From Vespa crabro (Eukaryota > Arthropoda > Insecta > Hymenoptera > Vespidae), in the NCBI RefSeq assembly GCF_910589235.1, contig NC_060955.1, forward strand, positions 6,297,694 to 6,361,693: a DNA stretch of 64,000 nucleotides. Direction: 5' to 3'. Numbering within the stretch: position 1 is the stretch's first letter; the number at the start of each line of letters is the position of its first letter. The notes below the pieces were generated by a model. That model saw nothing but the letters and a program-made list of their open reading frames with translations, was not told the DNA's origin and did no database searches. The position numbers were made by a program, and so were the translations under genes. Below are positions 12,542-24,164 of the stretch, piece after piece.

Positions 12542-15500
12542 TTGCGTGCATGAATCGTAATATAAAAAAAATTTTATATATATATAAGTACTAGATATGA
12601 ATATTACATGAAGATTTCAAAAAGAAAAATAAAATTCAGCATATCTGTGAAATCGAGCGAAAAAAAGTTAAACACCATTGAAAAGGATAATACTATAATG
12701 AAACGGATATATAATTCTTTTCTGATACATAAATGATTCGAACAGTCATTATTATCATTAGCTCACACGTCTTCGATAATCATTTCTTTTTTTTTATTAA
12801 TTGTAAATAATATGTAAAAAAATTGAGAAATGATAAAAAAATATAGGAGACAAAAAATGACTAAACTGGTAGGAATAACACAAATGGATCATCTAATACG
12901 CGTACATACACATACATATATATGTCTTTTACATTGCATATCATGTATTATGTGTTATATACAATATACAATGTGTATATATCACACATAATATTATATA
13001 TATATAATATATATTATATACAATATATATATATATATTGTTTATAGCTTTAAATGGCAGCTGAAGCATTCGTTTAAAGATTCCGTCTTACTAATAGTTC
13101 GGTCAATTAGATCCAGGAAAACCCCGACAACATCTCCAACCTGCCATTGCTTGCCGAATGTTTCGGCTGTGCCCGAGTATACTTTTTCCTCCTTTAAAAC
13201 AAAATGAACAAGTTCAACAGTCTTGTTTGCTCATCATCCGTAACCACGAATCGTAGTACATAAACTTCATAATGTTTTAATGGAACAAATTCAACAAATG
13301 CAACTGCGACGACTATTACTTTTTTTCTTTTTTAATTATTATTTTTGTATACGTGAGTATAGGATGATCTTGCACATTTTATTTCGTAGTTACGCGTTTC
13401 GACTTTTTCTCGTAGTATTATTGAACTTATGATGTTTCGATGAGACAGTGTAGCCTGAATACTTTCTTGAAAAATGATTTTTGCATAAATAGACGAGGAT
13501 CGAAGTGAAGCCACACTTGTGAATGAAATATTCAGCGATTTCATTCGTCTTGGAGCAAGGATGCAGAAAAAACAAAGTCAACATGAAAGAAACATATAGA
13601 ACGAGACAAAGACAAAAGTAGTGACGAAAAAACAAATCAAAATATAGTGGACCTCTAGAGACTATCGGAAAATGAGACTCTTACTGATAGTTCTGTCTGC
13701 GACGTCAATGAAACAGCCAACTATGTCGCCCACTTGATATTTGTGACCAAATGATTCGTGGGTACCAGCATGTACCTTTGTCACCTGACATTCACGATGA
13801 TTTTATGAATTATTAATAATTCTACACAAAAAAGTATTTACGTCGATACCGCGAAGCGCTTAGGCCACCGAACAAAGTCTATCGTTCGGTCAAGATCTTC
13901 GCTAGATTTAATAATAATTAATTCATCGTCCGTTTTAACGAATTTGTAATATATTGTATGCGCAGGTGTAAAAAAAATCATTGCACCTCGAATAGTAACT
14001 AGAAAAAAATCAGGAACTCATATTTGTTTTGTGGAAAATACTAAAAGACGTGATTACCATACTCGTACTCAACTTATTCATCTTTTTACAAACACGCAAG
14101 ACATAAAATGTTTTCGCACAGTCGTTACTCTTAGTCCACTTGTTAAATATCTTCGACGATTTACGAAATTATATGTAAATAATAACGATATCGGTTACTT
14201 ACATTGTAGCCATCGAATGCCCAGGTATTCTCGTCACTACCTAACATACTTCCTGGCATACAGTCAGCTTTTGCCCAACCAACACGCATAGGACCTGCTG
14301 TTAAAACTTCAAACTCGAAATACCACTTTCCACTATTAACTGCATAATGTTTTTCCACCCTATACGTCCTAAAGTACAATTGTCGTAATCTATTAGCTTC
14401 TAACAGTAGAGCTATAATATACAAAGAAACAGAAATATATTATTAGTTACTATAAGAATGATAAGTTACACAAAATAACTCAAATGTCAAAAAGATTGAA
14501 GCTTTACCCTCGTGTTGTTCACCAGTTGGTGGATCAAGCATATAACCGTATACAAGAAGCGTTCTAACAGTTTCACTGGCAGTATCTCGATTAGCCTTCT
14601 TAATGGCCTCGTCTACTTTAGGATACGGTACCAAATGCGGACTCCTTCTCATCTCAGAATCTTCGTTCAATCCGTAAGTCCACCCTTGACTAATTCGTTC
14701 TTTCGCCCAAAGATTATGTGTGTTCTCTGCTAATTGATCTACCAATTCCTCCATTTTAGGCGTTAAAGTGATAGCACTGAGATCCAGAGGTGCTGGTTTG
14801 TAACCACTGCTTTGTAAAAATGGTTCGTTAGGCAACCTTAGAGTTTTGATTCTTGATGGTGGTTTATCCATTGTAATGTAATATCCAAGAGCTAATATTG
14901 TCTTCAACGTTTGCACGGCGAGTTGAGTGTCATATCGTTTTTCCGCAGCTGGTAATCTTTCAAACTGTACTATGCACGGATGAATTTTTCTTAAATCATC
15001 TCTGTGTTCACCGTATATCCATCCAGCTTCGATTTTGTTCATTGCCCACATTTCGTGAATGTTCTCAGCAAGTTTATCTCTTATTTGCTCAACGTAACTC
15101 GGTAGATTGATCATGGAAGTATCAACCGGTGCAGGAACAAAGGCTGTGTCATCTTCGACCAACCATGGTCCAGCTAAAACGACTTTATTCATATTACCAA
15201 AATAGAAACAAGGATCCAAAGAGAGTATTTGTTGGGGTAGCAGACTTTCTACCAAAGGAGAAAATTCATCTGGTGGTTGATACTTCAATCTTCCATGATC
15301 ACCACCAAGAAGAAATCTACATGAGAGTTTCGAGGAGCAACTAATCGCTGGGAAAAACATGCCATCGAGATTAAAATTTCTGAACGTGCCAGCAACATGG
15401 GTGCCGTTGAAGGTAAAAGATATTACAGGAACTGTCAAGTCTAAGGAGCAACCGATTACGTCGCTTTTTCTGATAAAGGGTTCCGTAGCATTTTGAACGA

Positions 15501-18500
15501 TTTGGGTCTTTCTACCGCCTGTCCAAAAATTTGCACCATCAAAACCAAACGAGTAAAGATCATCACCTACACCATTTCCACCCCATTTTTCACCTCCTCC
15601 TGGATATGGCATATAACTGCAACAAGAAAATACAAATTGATAATAGATTAATAAATACTTAGTACTGCATGATACTTACCCAGCCGTATTTGCCCAACCT
15701 ATCCGCAAATGCGGCATCATATGCGTTGTTTGTTCGATATGATCGACGGTAACTTCGAAATACCATTTTTGATATAATGCTGATCCTTCGACTCTACCAA
15801 CAAATATGTTCGGTCTGATACTAGCAACATGATCAACCAGTTGCGTCTGAAGAAGTAAGTTTTTTCCAGGAAGTAAAAAATCACAGATATTATTCTGTGA
15901 TGATCGTACAGCAACTCCGTTACCCACGCAAAGCGAACATAACACATCCAAAACTTTTGGATCTCTGCCATGTTTCTCAAGAAGAGAGATTATCACTTTT
16001 ATATGTTCATCCTAAAAAACGAATCAAACGTGAAGTACGTTCCGTCATAAATATGTTTCCTGTCAAACCGTAAAAAATTGTAAGTACCCTCATCATGTTC
16101 AGAGCTTCGGGCGAATCAATAAGAACGCAGTGAAGTACATCCAGCATTCCAGTACCTTCACTGGACGCCTGCGAACCTAAACGGCTAAACAACCAGTTCA
16201 AACGATTGCTATTTGCAAATTGAGCGCAATTGGTATGGTTTCCTTTGATTATAGCTGCTAATAATTGATAAAGGTAACCAGAAATTTGATCCCACGCTTG
16301 ACCACTTTCATCTCCCGAAAGTGCCACAAGAAAGCCTTGAGAAGTAATCACATTTATTTTATCTATAGCTTCCAAAATGAGGTTTAATATTCCCTCTTCT
16401 TGAAATAGATCCTGACGATTCCTAAGTGCCCGAAATCTATTTTGTTTTTCTTCGTGCTCTGAAAGAATTTATTTATATTTTATAATTGTCGTTTCGCTTT
16501 TCCTATAAAATCAATAATGTTACGCTCTTACCCATATCGTCTTCAGGTTGAGCAAAGTAATTGATTAAATCTTCCAGACACATCACCATTTCATTGAGAT
16601 TTACATTTTGAAAAAACATCGATGCTCTTCTATCAACTTGCAAGTTTTCTAAGCCTCTAAAAGATATTTTTTATCAACTTTTAATATCTTTCAATTATAT
16701 AATAACGTAATATCAATAAATAAGCAAATTCTTAAATAATAAAAATGCTTACGTAATAAACTGTGTGAACAAGCTACTACATTTTCTAATAACACGGGCC
16801 GTTCTAGATTCTTCTTCTTGAGAACGTGAAAAATCTAAACCATCGTCCATTTTTCCTTCTTCGTGCAATACCGCCTGCTTTTCTTCTACTTTTCCCACGC
16901 CTTTCTTTTTTGTTTCGTATGACTGAAATAATCGTTAAAGAAAAAAACCCGACTTAAAAACAAATATACCTATATAGTGATATTCTATTAATAGTAATAA
17001 AATAACATTATTTATACCTTATAAGACACCCATAGACACGTTGTAGCATGTTGCATAATAACCGTCGAGTCACCATATTTAATAATCGGCATTCCAATAA
17101 CTTCTAAATCTTTATCCTCAAGAATTATTTTTTGATCATCCTTTTCTTGTCTCAGCCAGAAAGTAGAAGTTTCTATCGTTGCCTCGTTTCTATAATTAGT
17201 ATTATAAATTTAGCATATTGATTAAAAGAAAAAAAAACAATGTGAGAAATAATAATTGGTGAAGATGACATAAATACCTATCCACCAAATATAGTTCGTT
17301 ATTTTCTTTTACTCCAAGATATCGGCCAGTGGTTAGATGTCTTATACGCATTGGATGCAACCAGTTGATAAAACCACCTGCCCATTTAGTTCTCGCTAAT
17401 TCTAATCTCCACAAGGATCTTGCTTGGCTCATAACGCTTCCTCCTTCGTAAGTTACGATACTGTGTAAAATATGTAAGAAAGAACGATTATTTTTATATA
17501 AATATATGTATAATATGTATATCAATAATGAACGATAAACAACACAATACTTTTGATTAGGTGATGTATTCCATGTCGAAGGAATAGTAAGACACTCGTC
17601 GCCACCATGAAAAAATCTTAAAACGTCTCCACCAAAAACATATCCTACGTATTTCATTCTACTGATACCAGTACCATATGGTTGTACCGACCAGTGTGTC
17701 ACATGAAACGATGCATTCACTACCGATAAACCATTTTCTTTCGTTGTGTGCTATAACGATAAAAAAGATATATTAATGATTACGATATGAAGATGTTAAT
17801 AAAATAAAATAATTAATACATATTCGTATGTCTATCTTCTTACCAAATATCTCTCGGTAGCTACCGACACAAGAATTAGATCGTCGCCTACTCGGACCTT
17901 TTCACCTTCTGATCTTTGTTTTGAGGCTGGATGCACTGTCCACCAACAAGCTTCGCCTACACAACAAGTTGTTATGTACATATTATTACCATACGTATTC
18001 GTACGTTAATAATATTGAAATATATAATAGATATTGATTTGCTTTATTAACCTTGAGAGTGTTGTTGTAAACCTACGTCAAAAGCAAGCTTATCGTTTGA
18101 AGAACTCGTTGACAAACATGCCAGATACTGAAACAACAGAATGAATGAATGAATGAATAATTCAAAATATATATGCTATCATATTAAGCAAATCTTTTAA
18201 TTAACGTACCATATCGCTATTTAGATGCCTTAGAAGTATAGCATTGCCATAAAGTAAAGTTCTATGTCCTGATCCAGTACCTTTTCCCTAAAGATGTATA
18301 AATAATGTTTGAGAATTTTTTTATTGCTTTTCAATTAATGATCGTGTCCGATCATATTCATTATTTTCAGGCAAATATCATGACGCTTCTAAGTGTAGTA
18401 ATAAGAGATGGCCATAAATACATTCATATTAGGCAAAGCTTGCTTTTTTCAAGAAATAATTTACTCAAATATGTATAGGCACATATATCGCAATGTAAAT

Positions 18501-20793
18501 TGTAATGTAAGTTATCGCATTATTAGTACACACAAGTACATAAAAATGGAATAATATGCGTTGTGCAAGTACGTTACGTTGTTGACGTTAATGACAAAGT
18601 TTCAATGTAATTGCTATTTGCTTTCTATTAATTTTTTGATCAGCACATAACGCAAAGCGACGATATCATTCAAATACGAATCTCATATGAAGCCCTAGAC
18701 CGATATGTAATTATACTTACTAAATTCTCTTGCTGCTGGAAAGAAAGAAAGACAAAGAGTGATAAATGTTCTTATAAAGATTTTTTCCATATTTATAAAA
18801 AATAAAAAGAAAGAGACCAAAAATTTGTATTTATATATTATGATAATTATCCTTCGACGATGATAATGACTTTTAGTAATGTTTCGAGTGACGTTCGTTT
18901 TAAAATGAGAAAAAACTGACGAAGGGAAAAAATAGCGATAACAATACTATGCATCATTATGCGTTCATACGGACATTGGACACATGCCACAATTACTGGA
19001 CAGGGATCTGCGTGCGGATGCATTAAGCTATACCGACAACACGATTCGAAAACTATTTTATTTGCAAAAATTAGAACAACTCGGATTTTCAACTAAATTC
19101 TAATCATAAGTAATCTCTTTTCATAGGTACTTGTAGGAAATTGAAAAAAAAAATTGGTTGATCACATTTCTTACAACTGAACACGAAACAACACAGGATA
19201 GCACATTTTATGGCCGACTCCTTTGTAAATTATAAACTTGTGAAAAATATTTCATTAAAATTGTGTGAATATAAATCATATTAAAACATTGGAGAATGTT
19301 TGGCAATTTTAACTGTCCATCTGTGAAATGAACTTTCTCGCGAGTTTAATAACTCTAAATTCCTAAAGTAAAATCAACGATCAAGTTGTTCGTTTAATAC
19401 AAAGAATAAAAAAAAACTATAAACGTTACCGTCTCAGAGCCAGCAGCCGTGACTAATTCCTGTAAGGCTCTCACCGAGAGAGCTTGTTCTATCACAAACA
19501 CACATTGTGATAGATCTGGAGGAATATTCTGAAATTGGAAAAGAAAAAAAATAAGAAGGCGATGATTACTATGAAAATTTTCGATAGTATCTATGAAGTC
19601 GTTCGCAATGGTAAATGTGTCGCTACCTTGTCTGCGATATTTTCGAGAAAACAGTGTCGATTGCCAAAACCTTCGGCTGCTAGACAAACCCTCTCGCCTG
19701 TTGCTGTACAGGACAGACATACCATATCCTCCTGTAAATTTAATATAATTATTTATAACAATAAATAATAATTAATTTCGTTAATTAATAATAATTACAT
19801 GAATATTATAATGCTTTATATTTTCAATATATTGAAACAAACCGAAAGAAATGTATTAAGAATGAAACGAAATAATAAATCGTAAATATTAATGTAATTT
19901 TGCTCGTACCAAAGCTCATAGTTTTTAAATATAATTTTTACTGACAAAATTCTTATGCATTAATAACCATACATTGCAAATGTAAATACAGAAAGATACT
20001 TTGCGTTATTTAGAAGTAAGAAAAAAGATGCGTTACAGATAGTGCGTCCTTTTTTCTTTTTTATTTCAAAACGCAAATTATAATTTAGGCCTTTACGAAA
20101 TAGTGAAATATAATGTTGGCCAAATAACATTGTCGTGCCAGAACCAATTTGGCCGGCCTTAAGAATGCAAGAGCGGCCGCCTGCGCAAGAGCTTAAGAAA
20201 ATACCTTCTTCCCTGAGCTTTTGATCGTTATCCGCCGAAAAAAATAAGCTCCGCCTCTTAAGTCGTAATAATATCGTAATAGTAATCTACAAAATATCTG
20301 TATACATATGCATAGATACGTAACAAAGATGACTCATGGATTTTCAGAAATTAATAGATGCTGTTACAAATCTATCATGATCGTAGATCTTATCGAAACA
20401 TCAAAATAATTGACTTTTATTGGTCCATTATTTTAACATTGTTTAACGATTGATTTTTCTAAATCATTTTTTTCTACATTTCTTTAAATATTAAGATCAA
20501 CTTTTTTGATAAATGTAGATTATATATATATATATATATATACTTATTTCTATTTAATATATTTTGTATTCTCTAATTCATTTCTATTTGTACATCTATT
20601 CGGAAACGTGTATATATTTATATAATAACATACAACCCCATCTTTATGTGACATGATAAATATGTAAGAGCTCAAGGGTTTATAAATGGAAATAATGCAG
20701 TCCATCGAACGCGTTAACATATTACATTTTACTCATCAGATTTCCAAGCTTGCGAAAAATGTTACACGTTAACATTTAATTACATATATATAA

Positions 20794-20839
<46 letters not shown>

Positions 20840-21683
20840 ATATATATATATATACATATATATTTATGTATGTACATATACGAATTGATAACATTATAAT
20901 ATGTGGTCTGGAGAGGAAAGGGGGAATGAGGAATCAAGCATGGTAGACACTTCCGTCCTCTGCTTGTACAAGCGACGATCGAAGCACCACTATTGTACTA
21001 TAGGTCAAGGGTGTACTTTCCTTTAACAAAATGGATATCCACCGCACATTTTCATCATCGTTAAATATCATCGTTATCGTATTCTTATTTTATTATGCGA
21101 AATTATAACGAAAATATTTCATCTTTATTATAAGCAACAAGTTGAATTCGCACAATAACGTTTCCGCACTTTTATTTGAAAAAAAGAAATGAATTAACAC
21201 GAACTAATTTCAATTTAAAAATAATCCTTAAAAATTCTATTTAAAGATAATCCTAGTAATGAAAAAATATTTTCTCTGAAATATCTTTTTGATCTATTCA
21301 TAACGAAAGATAGTTTGATTGGGCAACAATGTTGCGATTGACTTGTACCAAAGTAATTTTAGTTACATTCTACATATACGCTCTATGCCAACATCTGTTG
21401 ACTTAATTAATAGTCATATTACAAGATAGGAAGAAGAGAATGTGCGCGCCGGCACGATTCCGTTCTTCCTATCTTGATTAGGCTTCGCTCGAAACTAAAG
21501 TTATTTGTCGTAGAATGCAATTTTTTATGGTTCAAATATGGAAGCGAAGGGATCCTTCTTACGTGACTTTCTTTTATAGAACTCCAGTTGATATCTAACG
21601 TACGTGGAAATCTTTCGATGCAGTTCAGTCGAGTATAATTTAAAGAACGTATATATATATATATGTATATATATATATACGTA

Positions 21684-21728
<45 letters not shown>

Positions 21729-24164
21729 GTCTATGTACTTTAAAGCTTTACTCGAACATGAAAGAGTTATTGGTATAATCGGCTAAATTCTATCTTCTCA
21801 TTCAACGATTCGATTAACGATGATCTAAATTCAATATTTCCACGTTTTTCCTCTCTCCTCCTCCTCCTCCTCCTCCTCATCTTTTCATTCTCTTTGTCAA
21901 TTAAAAAAGATCGATTTAATTATCGACTGCTTTCGATCAAATAATCGAACAAAATTATTCGTATGAAACTTCAGATGTTTTCCATCAAAGGACATCTCAA
22001 ACTTTTGGTATTACATCAAATTATTAAGTACATACAACATTAATAACATAAAAATGGAAAATATAGAAAATATTCACCCAGGTGATAAAGACAGGTGAGG
22101 GAGACTTTCCTATCTCCTCTTATTAAGTAAAAGAAGTTGATATAAAATACATATGTGTATATATATATATACACGCAAACATATATATATATACGTGTGT
22201 GTGTGTATATATATACATATACATAAATATAATATGCATGTCGCACACAAGTTGTTTCATGACGACCTAGGACCTTTACGTTTGGAATACTAACTAAGTT
22301 TAATATTTAGACGAGATCGTTATGCGACGAGATTTTCTAAGCGACTATTTGATTAGACAGCTCGACAATGAACAGCAAAGTCATCGTTTCACTTTATAAA
22401 AATAAAAAAGAAAAAGCCAAGTAACTATACGATTGAATTGAAATAACCATCGTTTTTTTGCGGATTAACGTACCATGAAAATTTTTTGACTCGACAAAGA
22501 TAAATTCTTTCGAGCGTTACGGTGAACTATGTATATCTATCTACCTACCCTTGTTTATATCGCGGTTAAAAAGTATCGTAAATAATTCATCGCCTCTAAC
22601 GTCGGGATATGTAAGCATGCGTGCTACGTCAATAATTATCCAAACTGCATATCATTCGTATACGCGAAGGAAAAATGATTTTCTTTCTTTACGACGCATG
22701 CAAAAGTCTGTAGTTTTGCAAAGAAAAATCGTTTCTATTTTCCTTGACCTCCATGAAAAAAAAGAAAAAAAAGAAATAAGAGAGAAAACAGAAAAGGAAT
22801 AACACGACGCTTCTTGACAGGCAGGACAATCAAAATGATTTACAAAAGGAAATACCTAATATATCTAATAACGAAGAAGTGGTTGAAAGTGGCAGACATC
22901 GGAGCAGATCGTCGAAAAGAAACTGTCGATGTAAATCGAAAAGACGAAGGCGAAAGTTGAGACTATCTCGTAATCCCTTTATTATCTTTTATCTGAAGAT
23001 GTATTTCGAATCACCGGGTAAACGAGTGGTGGATGTAGCTCGTGAGGCCGGTAAGATATGGTGTTGCATGTCTCATGAACAAAAACAAAAGTATGTCAGG
23101 CTCGCCAGAAAATTGCAATGTAGAAAACGCTGAGGAAAAAGTGCTGAAGAAAAAAAACAATAAATAAGTAATGTGGAAACTTCAAAACCTTCTAATCTTC
23201 TGTGAAAAAACGTGATGAAACGCGAAGTGTACGATAATGAAGAAAAAGAAAAAAAAAAAAAGAAAGAAAAAAAGTGTAATTCCAAAGATCTCCCATATTA
23301 AAAGATCTTTTGTTTGATTCGAAAATTTTACTTCCATTTTATGTATATGTATATTCAATCATAATAGTAGCATCCTATATATTATCTATATATCTATGTA
23401 TTTTATAATAAAATATTATATATGTATATGTATGTGTGTGTGTGAGAAAAAAAAGGACATACGTTCACAAATGTAACACCAACGCGCAAAAACATGCGTA
23501 TATGTATCCTTCGGAACGTTCAAGGAGCTCATAGCTGGAAAAGCTCAAGGTCGGCGATATGCCCGACGAATACCGTACGATCGCATGGTGTTTACGAGGG
23601 GAAAGAGGTCAAGGTCGTTCAGCATGGAGAGCTTTAAGTGCTTCCATGATTCAATAAGTCTACCTTTTCATCGAGAAACTCGCTTTCATCACGAGACTGT
23701 AATTCGATTTACAATCGAGCGAAATTGAAAAACGATGGTGATTGATAACGCCCCATCGTGAGCTCATGATTTCGACGTTAAGATTTTTTAATCAAAATAG
23801 AATCTATCATATTATCTCACATTTAAATAACTATCAAATATAAAATTCGTATTGTTCGTACTTGGCAACTATAAGAAATTTCTTTTAGATTAAAAAAAAA
23901 AACCGAAGAAAAAAAAAGAAAAAAAACAATGATTGGAATAATACGTTGAAATATTATTTGTTTACTGTACAACATTTATAGATGGTTCATGTTGATTGAA
24001 AAAAAAAGAAAAGAAAAGGAGAATGGAGAATCGATTTTTAGAAACACGAAAATGTAAAATGAGCAAAAATTATATTTTATCATATAAAGAGATAATCAAT
24101 GGTCACTCACCGTACGAAGGAATGATACGTCGTCCTGTTCGGAGCCACCTTCGCTGTCAGCCAT
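252..24164 (-). CDS. RyR: Ryanodine receptor, 5' three quarters (partial)
   Basis: Encodes the sarco/endoplasmic-reticulum calcium-release channel. About 39 constitutive exon positions join in frame to about 3,760 residues, against roughly 5,100 for whole insect RyRs; the C-terminal pore and its diamide-insecticide sites lie left of position 1. The start ATG (24162-24164) begins [12 protein letters not shown], followed at 24110 by a GTGAGT donor. Order seen: N-terminal/MIR region, RIH, SPRY1, RyR repeat pair, SPRY2, SPRY3, helical region with a second RIH, second RyR repeat pair, then a calmodulin-binding-like segment. Every junction I checked has GT...AG borders and preserved phase, and the chain is collinear with vertebrate RyR1. 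Exon lists are in the block entries. Intron 1 is 4.4 kb; a 2.1-kb intron follows the mutually exclusive exons. Identity is near certain; individual exon edges are slightly less so. Confidence 0.97.
4220..4243 (-). other. RyR: Candidate RyR microexon (24 nt)
   Basis: Between exons 31 and 32, an AACAAG acceptor and GTAAGT donor bound 24 bases. With exon 31 ending AG and exon 32 starting with C, inclusion reads [21 protein letters not shown]; skipping reads [13 protein letters not shown]. Both are open. The upstream pyrimidine tract is weak, as is common for regulated exons. Confidence 0.55.
4307..8317 (-). other. RyR: RyR exons 23-31: helical region and second RIH
   Basis: Exons: 8085-8317, 7897-7999, 7671-7874, 7490-7605, 6011-7375, 5772-5926, 5300-5471, 4621-4898, 4307-4527, about residues 1758-2707. 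Landmarks: [35 protein letters not shown], then in the 1,365-base exon [57 protein letters not shown] and CGLQSNSEL; then [20 protein letters not shown] and [13 protein letters not shown] with LFLERVYGI. An acidic stretch ([14 protein letters not shown]) and a Glu/Pro run ([16 protein letters not shown]) lie in the large exon, the usual position of the variable divergent region. Confidence 0.93.
4985..5005 (-). other. RyR: Candidate RyR microexon (21 nt)
   Basis: Lies between exons 29 (ends 5300) and 30 (starts 4898). It has a CCAACAG acceptor and a GTAATA donor. In the required phase it reads E-SPSESL-G, inserting ESPSESL after VIEQ and before [12 protein letters not shown]. Skipping rejoins VIEQ-GKNESL in frame. 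Confidence 0.5.
9678..9704 (-). other. RyR: Candidate RyR microexon (27 nt)
   Basis: Preceded by CTTAG and followed by GTAAGT. Exon 19 ends with AG and exon 20 starts with one base, and the 27-nt insert fits that phase: [10 protein letters not shown] inserted between GRSPFR and FFSRKAK. Skipping gives RSPFR-FFSRK, also open. The insert adds a charged Ser-containing segment to the basic linker after SPRY2. Confidence 0.55.
9754..9893. repeat. RyR: Short inverted repeat in RyR intron
   Basis: TAACACTTTACCGGCC at 9754-9769 is matched by its inverted copy (15 of 16) at 9878-9893, enclosing about 110 bases. A partial third copy (AAAGTGTTAAAATTA) lies at 9715-9729, about ten bases from the acceptor side of the 27-nt microexon. 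Confidence 0.6.
10179..10241. repeat. Pentanucleotide (GAATA)n microsatellite
   Basis: About twelve near-perfect tandem copies of GAATA lie in the RyR intron between exons 18 and 19, directly beside the exon-19 acceptor. One copy near the end carries a single-base change. Confidence 0.95.
10987..13091. other. RyR: RyR intron downstream of the mutually exclusive exons
   Basis: About 2.1 kb of AT-rich sequence with no ORF I can support. It contains a (TA)n run at about 12486-12538 and alternating AT palindromic stretches at about 12960-13045. Competing RNA structures that enforce exon choice often sit in such introns, but I could not identify a docking site by eye. Confidence 0.7.
13092..13191 (-). 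other. RyR: RyR mutually exclusive exon, form b (3' copy)
   Basis: A 100-base exon with an AAAG acceptor side and GTAAGAC donor. It reads [20 protein letters not shown]... and ends DRTI plus A, spliced to exon 17 (10986 downward), which opens with GT and then [12 protein letters not shown]. Including both copies would add 200 bases and shift the frame, so at most one can be used. Form b carries GVFLDLI where form a carries GCFIDVA, so the choice changes the SPRY2 face. Confidence 0.93.
13685..13784 (-). other. RyR: RyR mutually exclusive exon, form a (5' copy)
   Basis: A 100-base exon flanked by a CAG acceptor and a GTAAGAG donor. It reads [20 protein letters not shown]... and ends DRTI plus one base (A) that completes Ser with the next exon. 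It lies in SPRY2 at about residues 1131-1165. Length, start phase and end phase equal those of the second copy at 13092-13191, and the two proteins align without gaps (shared GT.E.FG...QVGD.VG.F.D..DRTI). Insect RyRs are known to carry a mutually exclusive exon pair in SPRY2, so this is a recognised arrangement. Confidence 0.93.
14203..15616 (-). other. RyR: RyR exons 14-15: SPRY1, first RyR repeat pair, start of SPRY2
   Basis: Exon 14508-15616 (1,109 bases) and exon 14203-14411, about residues 692-1131. SPRY1 shows [22 protein letters not shown] and FLLGGDHG. Two RyR repeats follow, each with the LAEN(I/T)H(E/N)(M/L)WA and GW(I/T)YG signature and an HPC/HLVP(Y) tail. Exon 15 carries [21 protein letters not shown], opening SPRY2. 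The exon-15 donor (GTAAGT at 14197-14202) is phase 0, as both alternative exon-16 forms need. Confidence 0.95.
15680..17189 (-). other. RyR: RyR exons 9-13: MIR end and first RIH domain
   Basis: Exons: 17018-17189, 16753-16922, 16532-16656, 16088-16458, 15680-16009, about residues 303-692. Landmarks in order: [19 protein letters not shown] with HMDDGL-like [46 protein letters not shown], then [17 protein letters not shown] and [13 protein letters not shown]. These are the classic RIH (RYDR_ITPR) alpha-solenoid landmarks shared with IP3 receptors, and the last strings open the SPRY1 domain. Introns here are short (tens to about 100 bases) except the roughly 100-base gaps holding AT-rich filler. 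Confidence 0.94.
18721..18735 (-). other. RyR: Candidate RyR microexon (15 or 12 nt)
   Basis: Between exons 3 and 4, a polypyrimidine-rich stretch leads to CCAGCAG and then CAAGAGAATTTA followed by GTAAGT. Using the first AG gives 15 nt (QQENL); using the second gives 12 nt (QENL). The flanking exons meet in phase 0, so either form keeps frame. The donor is a perfect consensus. No transcript support can be shown from sequence. Confidence 0.5.
19732..24110. other. RyR: RyR intron 1
   Basis: A 4.4-kb intron after the 18-codon first exon. It holds (TA)n tracts near 20520, 20800-20860, 21650-21725 and 22150-22230, and the plus-strand HMG-box ORF at 22821-23133. First introns of long genes often carry enhancers, but no individual element could be defined here. 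Confidence 0.7.
22821..23133 (+). CDS. MST-HMG-box / protamine-like protein, 3' exon (nested in RyR intron 1)
   Basis: An open frame after a TTGACAG acceptor-like site, ending TGA at 23131-23133. The first part is Asn/Gln/Glu-rich, then a run of Arg/Lys/Ser/Cys ([19 protein letters not shown]), then an HMG-like box: [42 protein letters not shown]. The order NPF..F, KVA/VA..AG..WC.M, K.KY....AR is that of Drosophila protamines and related MST-HMG proteins that package sperm DNA. No in-frame ATG exists back to the stop at 22777, so an upstream exon is needed; I could not place it. It lies on the strand opposite RyR. It could also be a decayed copy, but the frame is intact across about 104 codons. 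Confidence 0.5.

Larger units (their letters stand above)
17278..24164 (-). other. RyR: RyR exons 1-8: N-terminal and MIR region
   Basis: Coding exons in transcript order: 24111-24164, 19627-19731, 19430-19528, 18210-18287, 18052-18127, 17844-17956, 17551-17750, 17278-17460; together residues 1 to about 303. Recognisable strings include [69 protein letters not shown] and [17 protein letters not shown], matching the inositol-trisphosphate/ryanodine N-terminal fold and MIR repeats. This region forms the cytoplasmic gating ring; equivalent vertebrate positions are a disease-mutation hot spot. Exons 1-4 end and start in phase 0, so an optional multiple-of-three exon between exons 3 and 4 (18721-18735) would keep frame. 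The first exon contributes only 18 residues. Confidence 0.93.

Noticed and set aside
14512..15344. Plus-strand frames opposite RyR exon 14
   Set aside because: Antisense shadows of a 1,109-base conserved coding exon with no independent signature.
20148..20215. GC-rich patch with rare-cutter-like palindromes (GGCCGGCC, GCGGCCGC)
   Set aside because: Considered as vector contamination, but flanks are continuous AT-rich intron and no vector sequence is present.
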